Assembly (NCBI GenBank): GCA_004151065.3
Contig: NWUY0300071419.1
Coordinates: forward strand, 7,521 to 28,139
Direction: 5' to 3'
Source of the DNA: Larix sibirica
Lineage: Eukaryota; Streptophyta; Pinopsida; Pinales; Pinaceae
Length of the DNA stretch: 20,619 bases
Made by a program: the position numbers and the translations under genes. Shown here in pieces: positions 1 through 9,258 of this stretch. Positions within the stretch are counted from its first letter, which is position 1. The number at the start of each line of letters is the position of its first letter. Below the pieces are notes generated by a model. That model searched no databases, was not told the origin of the DNA, and saw nothing but the letters and a program-made list of their open reading frames with translations.

Positions 1-985
1 AATAGGGGTCAAATTGGAGGGATGTTACAATGTGACTCTTATTTCAAGAAATATACCCATGTAAATCTACAGAAAGAATCAATGAAGGTTAAAATATACT
101 TCACACATTCTAATGAGGGTTTGTTCATGCAACATAGATAACTTTGAACAAGTTCTAGCCAGTCATGTGCTCACCATGCTTTCCCATAATCAAAGGGTAC
201 TTGATGTTGCTTTCCAACCACACATCCTATACAAATTCCATCATGTGGAATAGTATTTGGGACACCAGTATCCATAGTATTTGTTACCATCATATTCAAA
301 CTTTGGAAGTTTAGATGTCCAAGTTGTTCATGCCAAATTCAACTTATGTTGTCAGTTTGAGAAATAAGGGTAGTTAGTCTAGTCTGTCGAAAATAATTAT
401 TGGGAGAGTCACATAACTTGCATAGTCTATCTTTGGGATCTAAATATCTTGAATTAATAGTCACCCCCCAATCCTCATATCATTTACATTAAAGCGATCT
501 AACCAAAACTCAATAGTCTTCTTAGTCTATGTAAGTTGTACAACTGACAACAAATTTGCACTCAAGCTAGGTACATAATAGACATTAGATATTCGACCAT
601 GCTTGCATTCAACATCATTGCTTCCAACAATTGTGAGAGAATAATAATCAGCTACATAAATATTCTATTCTCGAGCTCCACTTAAGGAAGATAACAGATA
701 AGTAGCCTTAGCCATATGATGTGTACAACTAGGATAGACTATCCATTCTATTTGAGTGGTGTGAGCATGTAATTCCTAGGAAGTGCTAACTGAAAAGGTT
801 TTTTTTTTGCAGGTCGGTTGATCGAAGGACCAGTCAACACACTTTCTTCAAGGTGCTTGACCTTTTTTTTCCAAGTCCTTTGTCTTCTTCTAGCAAGTTT
901 TATCCACATGGCCCAACTTTCCACATTAATGACATGTTTTTTTCTTTTGATTTTTCTTGGTTGATGTCAACTCGTCATTATTCCC
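1..985 (-). pseudogene. copia gag-pol polyprotein relic (zinc knuckle, protease, integrase)
   Basis: The zinc knuckle at 893-934 reads CHxCGKLGHVDKTC (CX2CX4HX4C), with one internal position turned into a stop. The protease region follows near 709-760 (PSCTHHMAKATYLLSSLSG); the expected catalytic Asp of the D-S/T-G box is not visible there. At 175-345 comes GAG-pre-integrase, with WHEQLGHLNF and CIGCVVGKQHQVPF, giving the H, H, C, C zinc ligands. At 1-175 the integrase core begins with LELVQSYLCCMNKPSLE and FIDSFCRFTWVYFLK. Family members have HSDLCGP here, so the first catalytic Asp is now Tyr. Several stops break the frame. The protein would have processed the polyprotein and integrated cDNA; this copy cannot. 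Confidence 0.8.
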
Positions 986-1045
986 TTTAGCAGGTTGGTT
1001 GCTACACTACATTTGTTGTTCTAGTTGATCAGGGAATTCCCTTTG
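1..1045 (-). mobile_element. Ty1/copia LTR-retrotransposon internal fragment
   Basis: Read on the minus strand from high to low coordinates, this stretch gives the Ty1/copia order: a lysine-rich gag end with a zinc knuckle, the protease region, the GAG-pre-integrase domain and the start of the integrase core. The left part is cut by the window edge and no LTR is visible. The right limit is set where copia-like reading (LEQQM, then AKGNNDELTSTKKNQKKKTC) stops and LINE-A ORF1 begins, around 1046-1067. Multiple stops and frame changes show that it is dead. Identification rests on conserved family motifs; the exact boundary is inferred. Confidence 0.85.
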
Positions 1046-1066
1046 AACAACCCCCCAACCCAATAA

Positions 1067-1656
1067 AATCAGAAGGCAAAGACAAATGAAGAGGGGTACA
1101 CTAAGGTGGATAATAGGAAAAGACAGGGCCGTAAGAAGGAGGTGTTTTCCCTGGGTGGAGCACCCCATACCACTAATAGTTTCTATGTACTAAACCAAAT
1201 CCAAGATGAATAGGATGACATGAAGAAGCACTAGAGGTTGGGAGAAGAAGATGCCCCGATGAAAATCCAGGTGGATTCCCAGAACTACAAAGAGATGAAG
1301 ATAAGGTGGAATAGGAGGACACAAATATGGGTGAAGAAGAAGAGGATGAAATGGAACTAGGAGATTTGAAACTGGAGGAAATCACAGAGGCTTGCACAAA
1401 AAAGGTAAAGGATATGTCCCTTTTCAACAGGTTCATTTGTTGCATGAATCTCTTCTCTGATCATCCCAACAGATCAGCCTGGGATTGAAAGGAGAAACCC
1501 AAGGATAACAAGAGGAAGTACAAAGAAGTAGTGAAAAAGAAAGGCAGAAGGAGCAACATGTAGCGGATTGTGGAAGTTGGGGCAATACTGGTCGAGTCCA
1601 GACAATACCCGACAATCAAAGCTTCCCTGGACTCTCTAAAACCCCTCTCAAAATGA
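1067..1656 (+). pseudogene. LINE-A ORF1, C-terminal tail only
   Basis: Coding-like sequence starts in frame 2 near 1067 (NEEGYTKVDNRKRQGRKKE, then FSLGGAPHTTNSFYVLNQIQ) and shifts to frame 1 near 1300. It then continues through an acidic patch (GEEEEDEMELGDLKLEE) and a lysine-rich patch. In-frame stops lie at 1211, 1232, 1312 and 1561 (all TAG) and at 1486 (TGA). The final TGA at 1654-1656 overlaps the ORF2 ATG at 1653 as ATGA. No DUF4283 domain or zinc knuckle is left, which fits loss of the 5' part. LINE ORF1 proteins bind the element RNA; assignment here rests on position and composition, not on a domain match. Confidence 0.55.
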
Positions 1657-2350
1657 AGATAATTTCCTGGAGTATTAGAGGCCTGAATAGTAAGCAGAAG
1701 AGAATAGTGTTGAGGAATAAAATTAGAGTAGAAACCCCTACTATCATGTTTTTACAAGAAACAAAATGCTCAGTGGAAGTGATGCAAGAGGTGGCTAAAA
1801 CAATATGGAAAGGGAGCAAGGTGGTGGTAGTGGGATGTCAGGGAATGATCTAGGCGTTGGAAATTATTTGGGACTCTATAGTTGTTGTTTGCAAAATTTT
1901 ATTTCTTCTAGGAGGTTTATCTCGGTTGAATTTCAGCTGATAGATATGGTTGTGCGGGGGGTCATCACCAATGTTTATCGGCCTCCTATCCCTTACTAGA
2001 GGGTTGATTTTCTGAAATCATTAGAATATCTTCATTAGTTGGCGTTGGATAATTTTTGGATCCTAGGGGGATATTTTAACATGATCGCCTCTCTACGGGA
2101 GAAGAAAGGGGGTAGGAGATACCTAGACGAAGGGAGTGGGTCCTTTAGGAACCTAATTGAAAACTTGAAGCTGGTAGATGTGGAACCTATAAACCATTTA
2201 TTCACTTGGAATAATAGGAAATGTGGGGGGCAAACACATTTCCTCTCACTTGGATCGTTTCCTAGTGTCTAAGTCTGTCCTCACTTTTGGTGGGGATGTG
2301 GTTGCTTTGGTGCTCCCTGCGGTGGGCTTGGACCATTGGCCGATAAGCTT
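1653..2350 (+). pseudogene. LINE-A apurinic-like endonuclease domain
   Basis: This is an exonuclease-endonuclease-phosphatase fold domain. Visible landmarks are the opening SWSIRGL, the metal-binding Glu in FLQETK, VYRPP, GGYFNMI, and the closing GLDHWPISLQW. Plant LINEs usually have SWNIRGL, GGDFN and SDHWP, so the Asn, the Asp and the Ser at three active-site boxes are replaced here by Ser, Tyr and Leu. Stops at 1851, 1997 and 2036 (all TAG) and frame changes near 1855 and 2223 also disrupt it. The loss of several catalytic residues beyond the stops suggests long neutral decay. Confidence 0.8.
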
Positions 2351-3019
2351 GCAATGGGTAATGAAGAGACTGATCTCAAGCACCCTTTTCGCTTTGAGCA
2401 GTTTTGGCTCTCTCATTCATACTTCAAAGACACAATTCAACAATGGTGGGAGGAGGAAGAAACTACCAGGGGATCCTACATGTATAAATTCCAACATAAA
2501 CTAAAAGTGATCAAAGGAAAACTTCGAAAATTGAATAGTGAATTCTTTGGGAACATTACTCAAGATAAGAAACTACTGGAAGATAGACTGGAAGAAATCT
2601 AGGTGAAGGGAATGCAAGAGGGATACAAGGATGAGCTTTACAGGGAGGAGCAACAAGTCATAGCAAAGTTGGAAGAAAGGGAACGACAAGAGCATATCAT
2701 GTGGAAGAAAAAGTACAGGAATCAATGGTTGAAGGAGGGGGGACGAAACACAACTTTCTTCCATCGTGCAACCATTCAGTACTGTCATAGGAATATGATA
2801 TTTATACTAAAGACTGTGGATGGTCAATCGGTGGAGGGATGGAAGGAGATTGAGCAGGAGTTGGTGGATTTCTACTCTGGTCTTATGTAGGATCCTATAC
2901 ATGATGGATACGAGGCGATTTCTCAATTTATGCAATACATCCTCGGAATGGTCTCGGATGCCCAAAATGAGTCTTTTATGAACCCAGTGCAATTGGTGGA
3001 GGTAGAAGAAGCTATCAAG

Positions 3020-4290
3020 CATATGTAAGATGGTAAGGCTCCAGGAACGGATGGTTTCACGACCAATTTATTCCATCACTTATGGGACATGATAAATGAA
3101 GAAGTGGTTCATGTCGTGGAATATTCTTGGTTAATGGAGTGGGTGTTGTCTTCTTTCAATGCCACGTTTCTCACTCTTATCCCAAAGAGGGAGGGCGAAG
3201 ATCCACCAGGTAAGTTTCGTTCCATTGCATTGTGTAATGTTATCTATAAAATTATCACCAAAGTCTTAGCAAGCAGGTTGAAATCCCTATTGGTGTTACT
3301 GATATCATCGGAAGAAACGGGTTTTGTGGAGGGAAGACAAATCTTGGATGGAGTAATCCTGGTCATGAGGTGTTGCACTCCTTGAAGGTATCAAAAAATG
3401 AAGAATATTGATCAAGTTGGACCTTGAAAAAGCATATGATCGAGTGAGCTGACAATTTTTTAAGGAAATGTTGAAAGCTTTTGGTTTCAGTGACGCATGG
3501 ACAGAGTGGATTGCCAACCTCACATCATCAACCTTTTTCTCAGTATTGGTTAATGGTGTTCCCTCCCAACCCTTTCGTCCATTTCGTGGTATAAGGAAAG
3601 GGGATCCTCTTTCCCCATTTCTTTTTATTCTGGTGTATGAAGGTTTGGGGAACATGTTGAAATCTATGCAACATGACCAAGAACTCAAGGGGATTGTGTT
3701 GCACCTTGGGGATGGAACCCATATGTAGGAGCAGTTCATTGATGATACGATGCTTATGGGCCACCCGTCAGTTCAAGAATCCAAGGTAATGAAATGGGGC
3801 ATGGAGAATTTCTTTGAGGCGTACGGGCTAGCAGTCAATGAAGAGAAATCCCAATTTTTCTTACTCAACACCCCAAGAGTTACTCAGTAATATATTTTAA
3901 GGATCCTCAAGTTTCAGAGGATCTCCCTTCCATCATAATATATGGGAGCCCCGCTCTCAAAATCAGTGATCAGACAGGTCTCCTGGCGAGAGTTACTTGA
4001 TAAGATGAAACAAAAACTAGCCAGTTGGATATTCAGACCCCTTAACCTGGGTAGCAGATTAGTTTTGGTAAAGTTGGTGTTACAAGCAATGCCAACTTAT
4101 TTGCTTTCAGTGCTTGCAACCCCGAAAAGGATCATCAAAGAGATAATAACTATGCAAAGGAATTTCCTCTGCGGCGGTTCAAAAGAGAAACACAAATGGC
4201 CATTAGTGAGTTGGGATATGTTATGCATGCCAAAAATGCTTGGGGGCCTTGGTGTGGGGGGCCAAGATATGGTGGAGATGGGTCTCATAT
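3020..4290 (+). pseudogene. LINE-A reverse transcriptase domain
   Basis: RVT_1 landmarks in order: DGKAPGTDGF (3029-3058), LTLIPKREG, FRSIALCNVIYKIITKVLAS (fingers), then after frame changes between 3360 and 3410 motif A LIKLDLEKAYDRVS (3408-3449), motif B GIRKGDPLSPFLF (about 3588-3626), motif C FIDD at 3735-3746, and the thumb region YMGAPLSKS, LNLGSRLVLVKLVLQAMPTY and LGGLGV. The catalytic Asp of motif A and both Asp of FIDD are intact. Breaks are the TAA at 3026, TGA at 3450 (in place of the usual Trp), TAG at 3726 just before FIDD, and TAA at 3888 and 3936. Frame 3 is otherwise open from 3410 to 4290. Confidence 0.9.
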
Positions 4291-5010
4291 GACAATGAAC
4301 CCCTGGATAAAATATGGCATTGCAAATATAGTCCGGGTTGGGAGAAACATGATCTAATCAAGTTTGACGAGTGGAAATCTGGATCACAAGTATGGAAGAC
4401 GACCGAGATGGGTATGGAGTTGGTTCAAAGGCATAGCTTCTGGGAGATCTATAATGGAGAGATTGCAGACTTTTGGAACGATGCATGGCAGAAATTAACT
4501 CTATTAAATGCTCAAATAAACATCCCAGAAACACAGCATGGATTCCAAGAAAGAACAGGTAGGAAGGTAAAGTGCTACTGGAAAGAGAAATGAACTTAGA
4601 ATGATTATTGCGAGTGGCAGTCGAGAGAGTGGTGGTAGCAACAGGAAGAAGGTGAGGACACCACCCCTCTGTGTGAAGCTCTCCAAGAGAGGTGCATTCG
4701 CAAGTTGTATAAACCTGAAAAGCTTTGATGGGGATACAAGAGCAAGGGGTCTTTCACCACCAAGGAGGCGTATGAGATAAACAAGGGGTGGGGGAAGCAA
4801 CCGAAGCAACCTGGGTGGAAGAAAATTTGGAAGGAAAATTTATGGAAAAAGGTTGCTTCCTTCTTATGGATGGTTGGGTATTGGAAAATCCTCATGTGAT
4901 ATAATCGAAGGAAAAAGGTTATCTAGCCCACTAAAGTGTGTGATGTGTAATGAGGCCGAAGAAACTCTGGAACACCTTTTGGATGGTTGTGGTTTCATCT
5001 CCTCGCTATA
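4240..5010 (+). pseudogene. LINE-A RT C-terminal linker and zf-RVT zinc finger
   Basis: Downstream of the thumb, frame 1 gives WGAKIWWRW, LVQRHSFWEIYNGEIADFWN and KGSFTTKEAYEINKGWG, the usual lead-in to the zf-RVT domain. After a shift near 4905, frame 2 gives the finger CVMCNEAEETLEHLLDGC at 4937-4990, with C-x2-C, His and the last Cys all present. Stops occur at 4591 (TGA), 4597 and 4636 (TAG) and about 4726 (TGA), then TAA at 5009. zf-RVT domains are found between RT and RNase H in plant LINEs and are thought to help bind nucleic acid. Confidence 0.8.
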
Positions 5011-5110
5011 AGATAAAGGAGATGAATTATTTCGAAGAACCTCGAGAGTCTAAGGAAGGCCAGATATTTCCATAAAGGAATGGGAAGAGAAGCCTTTTCA
5101 AAATGCCATT

Positions 5111-5977
5111 TTGAATAGAATCTCACAGTTGTTTCTGGGGTTTATCTTGTGGGATGCCTGGATTGAGCACAATCACAAGTATTTCAGAGACAAAGTGACT
5201 ATGGTGGAAAGGGTGTGGCATCAAGTTTGTATTCATATATGCGCAACTTTAAAACTAAAGATTTGGTTAAACCAAGATGCACAAGCTAACGAACCGGAAG
5301 AGATAATTATTCAAGCTTGGGGTATTAACGAGATCCCCAAGACGGCCAAACCACCTCAGCAGGGTCGGGTTCGCAGACGGAGTTCAGAGGTTTGGATCGC
5401 TCCCCCCTGTGGATTTTTTAAATTGAATTTTGATGGGGTGACCAACGGTAACCCTGGACTAGCAGGTTTTGGAGGCATGGTGCGTGACTCGACAGGGCGA
5501 GTCTTATGGACATACTAGGTATATATCGGCTCGGAGTCTAATAATGTGGTTGAGTTGGAAGGGCTAATATAGGGTATATGAGTCGTCAAATCTAATAGAT
5601 TTGAACCGATGATCATAGAATGGGACCTGAAGGTCATTGTTCAAATGGCGGAGCGAATTCAGAGTGTCCAACCTATGTCCAAGGTCTCAGACACCTAGCG
5701 CTTGGAAGTTCGGTTGGAAACCTTGCGTGAGGGCTTGGGTGGACTCCAAGGTCACTCATTTAGCCACGTCATTTGCAAAGGCAACATCATCGCAAACAGT
5801 TTATCCAATAAAGGAGTCTAGGAAAGGACCAGGATCAAGGAGGACCCACTAGATGCCATCGAGGATTTGGAACTCAAATGCCAATGCTATGCGCTCGTTG
5901 CCCAATATGTTTCCAACCCAAACGTGGAGGACAAGGATGGAAATCGATATCCTGTGGCATTAGTTGAGGCCATATGA
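5111..5977 (+). pseudogene. LINE-A RNase H (RVT_3) domain and C-terminal tail
   Basis: Frame 2 is readable through the whole segment. It opens with a linker (GFILWDAWIEHNHKYFRDK), then the RNase H core: FKLNFDGVTNGNPGLAGFGG, SNNVVELEGL, IIEWDLKVIVQM and HVICKGNIIANSLSNKGV, followed by a tail ending at TGA 5975. The first Asp, the Glu and the second Asp (5624-5626) are present. The fourth acidic position, normally ADxLAN, reads ANSLSN, an Asp-to-Asn change at 5795-5797. Stops are at 5516, 5570, 5696 and 5819 (TAG) and 5579 (TGA). RNase H would remove the RNA strand from the hybrid after copying. Confidence 0.85.
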
Positions 5978-6890
5978 CGCAAGGACATACGAAGGACGCA
6001 AAAGAGGCAAGGTTATGAGTGATTACATCGGGAATCGTAAATATGGTGGTACAACATACAAAAGGTTTAAAGGTGCGTTATTATGGAAAATATGGGACAT
6101 TGATGGAAGTATGTGGGAAATGAAGGAAGATACGAGTGAACGAATTGGTAAGGGTACTGATGACGCTAAATCTGAGTACGAACTCAGCAGGAAGCCTGGG
6201 GCAATGATTATGCATAATAATTGGCAATGGGGAGTGTGGATAAAAGGTGGTGAAGAGAGGCAATGTAGAAATCAACGGAATAAAGAACCGGATTTACAAA
6301 AGTGGGATAAGTCTTTGTTGTTTCAAGCTAGTTTGGAAGACATGGAGCCCGATAAAAAGGGAGGGGAAAGGTACGGGGTTGGTGCGAAGAAAGGTAAAGG
6401 GGGCAACCATGAGCAACTACGCGCGGTGCAGGCATCCTGGTTGTACAAGGCGTCCATTGCTCAGGACGTTCACGAGGAGGTCGACAACATGGAAAAGGAG
6501 TTGTGGGGAGAATTAGAAGCCACAAATCCAGTGGATGAACTTGAGGCTTTGTAGTCTTGGATTCGGGATCTAGGGTCTACCTGTGTCCGCCAGGTGCTTT
6601 ACGAATAGGATGTGACAATGTTCTAGGTGTTAAAAGGGTTGTTGGCGAGGGTGTTGCTCGAACGTGAGGAGAAAGGGTGTGGCGACAAAATCCCGGTAAA
6701 TTTATGGAAGGAGCACCATGCAGAAACTAGGCTGATACATAAAAAAAATTGATGTCATTTCCTGCAAGTTGGGCATCATCTTCATGCCTCGCACTAGTGG
6801 TGTGGGTGTGGATCCAAGATGAAAGATGGTCAGCTGATCTCATCGGTGTTGTGGGCGGATTCCTTCACGGGAGCGCCTCCGGGTCTGTAA
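5964..6890 (+). pseudogene. Unrecognised coding-like module downstream of LINE-A RNase H
   Basis: I do not recognise this protein. Frame 3 is open for 196 codons (5964-6554; from about 6400 it reads ASWLYKASIAQDVHEEVDNM and LEATNPVDELEAL). It continues in frame beyond three TAG stops (6552, 6606, 6624) through WIRDLGSTCVRQVLYE, VLKGLLARVLLEREEKGCGD and IPVNLWKEHHAETRLIHKK. At an A8 run (6741-6748) good reading moves to frame 1 (IDVISCKLGIIFMPRTSG), then near 6815 back to frame 3 (KMKDGQLISSVLWADSFTGA), ending at TAA 6888-6890. Its start overlaps the LINE-A ORF2 end by a few codons in another frame, so the true start may lie further in. It could be a 3' module of this LINE family or a separate gene or element fragment. 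The N-terminal third is low in coding signal. Confidence 0.4.
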
Positions 6891-7170
6891 GTGTCGATTA
6901 TGTTCTTGGTTTTTTGTCTATTATATCGGCTTCTATGTCTGGGGATAGTAGGTGGGTAGCGGGGCATGGATCTATTATGTACCTTTTGTCTATTTTGCAT
7001 GATAATACTATGGGTTTAGGGAAGAAAGGGTCTGGGTATGTCAGGAATCTATGTAAGGCCTTAGCTGCAGGTATTGTTTTGGGTATGTTATGGGAGTCAA
7101 ATGGAGCAGTTTTGGTATATGTAGGGCATGTATCTAAGTATTGGTACTGGGGTGTCTCATGAAGGGCCAT
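6891..7170 (+). other. G/T-rich block, possible LINE-A 3' UTR
   Basis: Between the TAA at 6888 and LINE-B lies sequence very rich in G and T on the plus strand (for example 6950-7150). A plus-strand open frame spans 6749-7162 and a minus-strand one 6898-7212, but neither resembles a known protein, and both look like by-products of the skewed composition. Strand asymmetry of this kind fits a transcribed 3' UTR of the plus-strand element. No tail or polyadenylation signal was found. Confidence 0.3.
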
Positions 7171-7395
7171 CGAATTATGAACAGAGAGTATTTTGAAGAG
7201 TATGTTATTCAAAAAGAATCAAATAGTACAACGATGTTTGAGTCTCGAGAGAGACACAAAGGATTCTACAAGCATACAAAAACCTCCAACAATATACAAT
7301 ATTTTCAAACCAAAGAGTGATGGTTTATACTATCCCACAACCTGGTCTGTTTAACAGTTATACCAAAAAAGTTCTCACAAAAAGACAGAAATATC
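7170..7395 (-). other. LINE-B 3' UTR
   Basis: Minus-strand sequence after the ORF2 stop is T-rich and non-coding, and ends in a TTTGATTC-like stretch near 7210-7190, a composition common at plant LINE 3' ends. No A tail is visible, so the precise 3' terminus is uncertain and could lie anywhere from 7155 to 7200. Any overlap with the LINE-A 3' UTR cannot be resolved by eye. Confidence 0.35.
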
Positions 7396-8100
7396 CTAGT
7401 CATAAAAATAAGAAACACCCATATCCTGGATGTGAGTACTCTGCCATTCTTCCCATATTAAAAATCCTTCCTCACCATCCAAAGCTTGCTTCGAAAGTTT
7501 ATCCGTCGTGGCATTTTGTTCCTTATAGATGTGATCAAAAGTTATACTCCTGCCAAGCTTGATTTCATCCCTAGTTCACTTACACCAATGAAGGAGTGTT
7601 GTAACCTTCAAGTTAAAATATCCACAATCCCATTTAATGGTGACTCGTGAATTACCAAAGACTTTGAGATCCACTAAGCCAAAAATATTAGCAACTCGAA
7701 GAACACACCAGAGAGACATTAATTCAGCCTTCATGTTTGTCCCAAAACCACAATTAAGACATAGAGTAAAATAATGCTCTGGATTCAAATAAATCACCCC
7801 ACCAACTGCACAAAAGCCATTAGTATTTACACCATCAAAAAATAGGACTAAGCTATTAAAAGCAGGGGAAAAAGTACTCATCCTGGCAGCATCCTGTGAC
7901 TCCTTCTCGTCTTTGTAAGTTGAATACAAGTTCAAATCCATAGTGCCAATCGAAAAAAAAATTGGAGATAAATCACGGAACAGTGCACAATTCCTTGCAA
8001 ACCAAACAGACCAAGCAATAAATATTGGTAATAAAAAGTGAGTCTTATAGGATCTATACCAATTGAGCAGACATGTATCAAAGTTTACAGGCCCCCACTC
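7396..8100 (-). pseudogene. LINE-B RNase H domain and ORF2 end
   Basis: The same frame as the zf-RVT part reads LLPIFIAWSVWFARNCALF, then the RNase H core: LVLFFDGVNTNGFCAVGGVI, FGTNMKAELMSLWCVLRVAN, LKVFGNSRVTIKWD and, after TGA 7576, HIYKEQNATTDKLSKQAL, ending with GEEGFLIWEE and a TAG at 7396-7398. The first Asp, the Glu and the last Asp are present, but the usual GDS is GNS, an Asp-to-Asn loss. The GNPG turn of the other two LINEs is absent, marking a different RNase H lineage. Confidence 0.82.
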
Positions 8101-8697
8101 CTATTCAATATTTAGATCAGAACAACAATATTGCCAGATGTTTTTCATAAAATCGCAATCCACAAAAAGATGTCTTATAGTCTCAGCTTTGTGAAAACAG
8201 AGACAACATCTTCTAGGGCCAACACATCCTTTTTTCAACAAATTATCCCATGTCTTGAGTCGCCCCTGAAGGGAGAACCAAAGAAAGCATTTAATTTTCA
8301 AAGGGACTTTCCACTTCCACAATATTTTGTACCACCAGTGTTGTGGATAGATCCACTTCTCATTAATAATCCTTTCATAAGCTGATTTAGCTGTCACTAT
8401 ACCAGTACTAGCATTCCCAGTCCAAACAATCTCATCCCTTTCCCAACTGATTTTGCATCCAACAGAATTAAGAGCCTGAACATATCTCTCCCATCCCTGC
8501 GCCAAAACACTTGTAAAACCCAAATCCTTAGAATTCACCCAATAATCATTTAACTGATTACCATTACCTCTTTTCCTTATCCTGTTTAGCATTACCATAT
8601 CATAATCTTTCAGGATCCCCAGTAACCTGTCTGACAAACCGTATGAATCCTCCAAACCAAGTATTGGGTCAATTCCTATAAGAATTTCCTTACCCAA
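8101..8697 (-). pseudogene. LINE-B RT C-terminal linker and zf-RVT domain
   Basis: A 198-codon uninterrupted frame. The N-terminal part (IGIDPILGLEDSYGLSDRL, VMLNRIRK) is the region between RT and zf-RVT. It then reads TAKSAYERIINEKW, WWYKILWKWKVPLKIKCFLW and GRLKTWDNLLKKGCVGP, and the finger CCLCFHKAETIRHLFVDC, with C-x2-C, His and the final Cys intact. It ends at TAG 8101-8103, probably a former Gln codon, because the same frame continues into the RNase H part with WSVWFARNCALFRD. Confidence 0.85.
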
Positions 8698-8988
8698 ACG
8701 AACCTACCAGTAAATATCCTTAGTCATCCAATTATAAACCTTTAAAAAACCCCTCCAGATAGGAGAGATCCTTCTTCCAATCTTTCTCGGAATTATGAGC
8801 CAGTAGATTACATCAGATTTTAAATACTTCACCTACAAAACCTTTGACCACAACGTATCTCCGAATAAACCCCTCCAGAAGCTTTTTAACCTCAATGCTA
8901 TACTGAAAGAGGTTAAGTCTTTTATACCCCAACCACCATTCTTTTCGGGCAGCAATAAAATCTCCCACCCAACCATCACCAGATTAGA

Positions 8989-9225
8989 TCACTCTAATCC
9001 TCCCGTCCAAAGAAAATTAAAAAACATCTTCCTCAAATAGTTAAAGATAAAACTCGGAACATGTAATAAGGACATCCAAAAAACAAGAATACCTATCAAT
9101 ACATCTTTAACGAGAGTAAGCCTCCCGTCAACATATAAGAGTCTATACGACCATTGAGAGATCTTGGCTTCAACCTTCTTGAGAATCCATCTCCAGTCCT
9201 TGATAAGGTAACCATTAGGTTTCAG

Positions 9226-9258
<33 letters not shown>

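Larger units (their letters stand above)
1653..5977 (+). pseudogene. LINE-A ORF2 polyprotein (EN-RT-zf-RVT-RNase H), broken
   Basis: ORF2 starts at the ATG of 1653 (MKIISWSIRGLNSKQKR) and can be followed to a TGA at 5975-5977, about 1,440 codons, near full length for a plant LINE ORF2. The reading frame moves 3 (1653-1850), 2 (about 1855-2220), 3 (2223-2335), 2 (2336-3360), 3 (about 3410-4290), 1 (about 4240-4900) and 2 (about 4905-5977), so several indels have accumulated. Many in-frame stops occur, mostly TAG. The linker between EN and RT is rich in charged coiled-coil-like sequence (2500-2760), which is usual for these proteins. The protein would nick the target and copy the element RNA there; this copy is non-functional. 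Confidence 0.85.
1046..6890 (+). mobile_element. LINE-A: 5'-truncated plant L1-type non-LTR retrotransposon
   Basis: This is a decayed plus-strand LINE containing an ORF1 tail, then ORF2 with EN, RT, zf-RVT and RNase H in the plant order, and a further coding-like module up to 6890. The 5' half of ORF1 is missing and copia sequence abuts the element. The break could be a 5' truncation at insertion or a later rearrangement. The 3' end is unclear: an A8 run at 6741-6748 lies inside coding-like sequence and so is not a convincing tail, and the G/T-rich stretch to about 7170 may be its 3' UTR. I could not find a trustworthy target-site duplication. Confidence 0.85.

Noticed and set aside
3305-3739. 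144-codon minus-strand open frame opposite LINE-A RT
   Set aside because: It is antisense to clear RT motifs A and B and has no recognisable content.
6241-6516. Alternative 89-codon plus-strand frame inside the unknown module
   Set aside because: It competes with frame 3, which continues as good protein downstream while this frame ends; Arg-rich out-of-frame reading is typical of a shadow. The true frame before about 6400 remains uncertain.
961-6757. TTGATGTCA at 961-969 and at 6749-6757, right after an A8 run, looking like target duplications of LINE-A
   Set aside because: Copia gag reading continues unbroken past 969 to about 1045, and coding-like sequence continues through the A8 run, so neither site is an element end. 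A 9-bp match in 6 kb is expected by chance.
6749-7162. 137-codon plus-strand open frame (MMSFPASW...)
   Set aside because: Its start conflicts with two better frames (frame 1 at 6748-6815, frame 3 from 6815), and the rest lies in G/T-skewed DNA poor in stops. No family resemblance.
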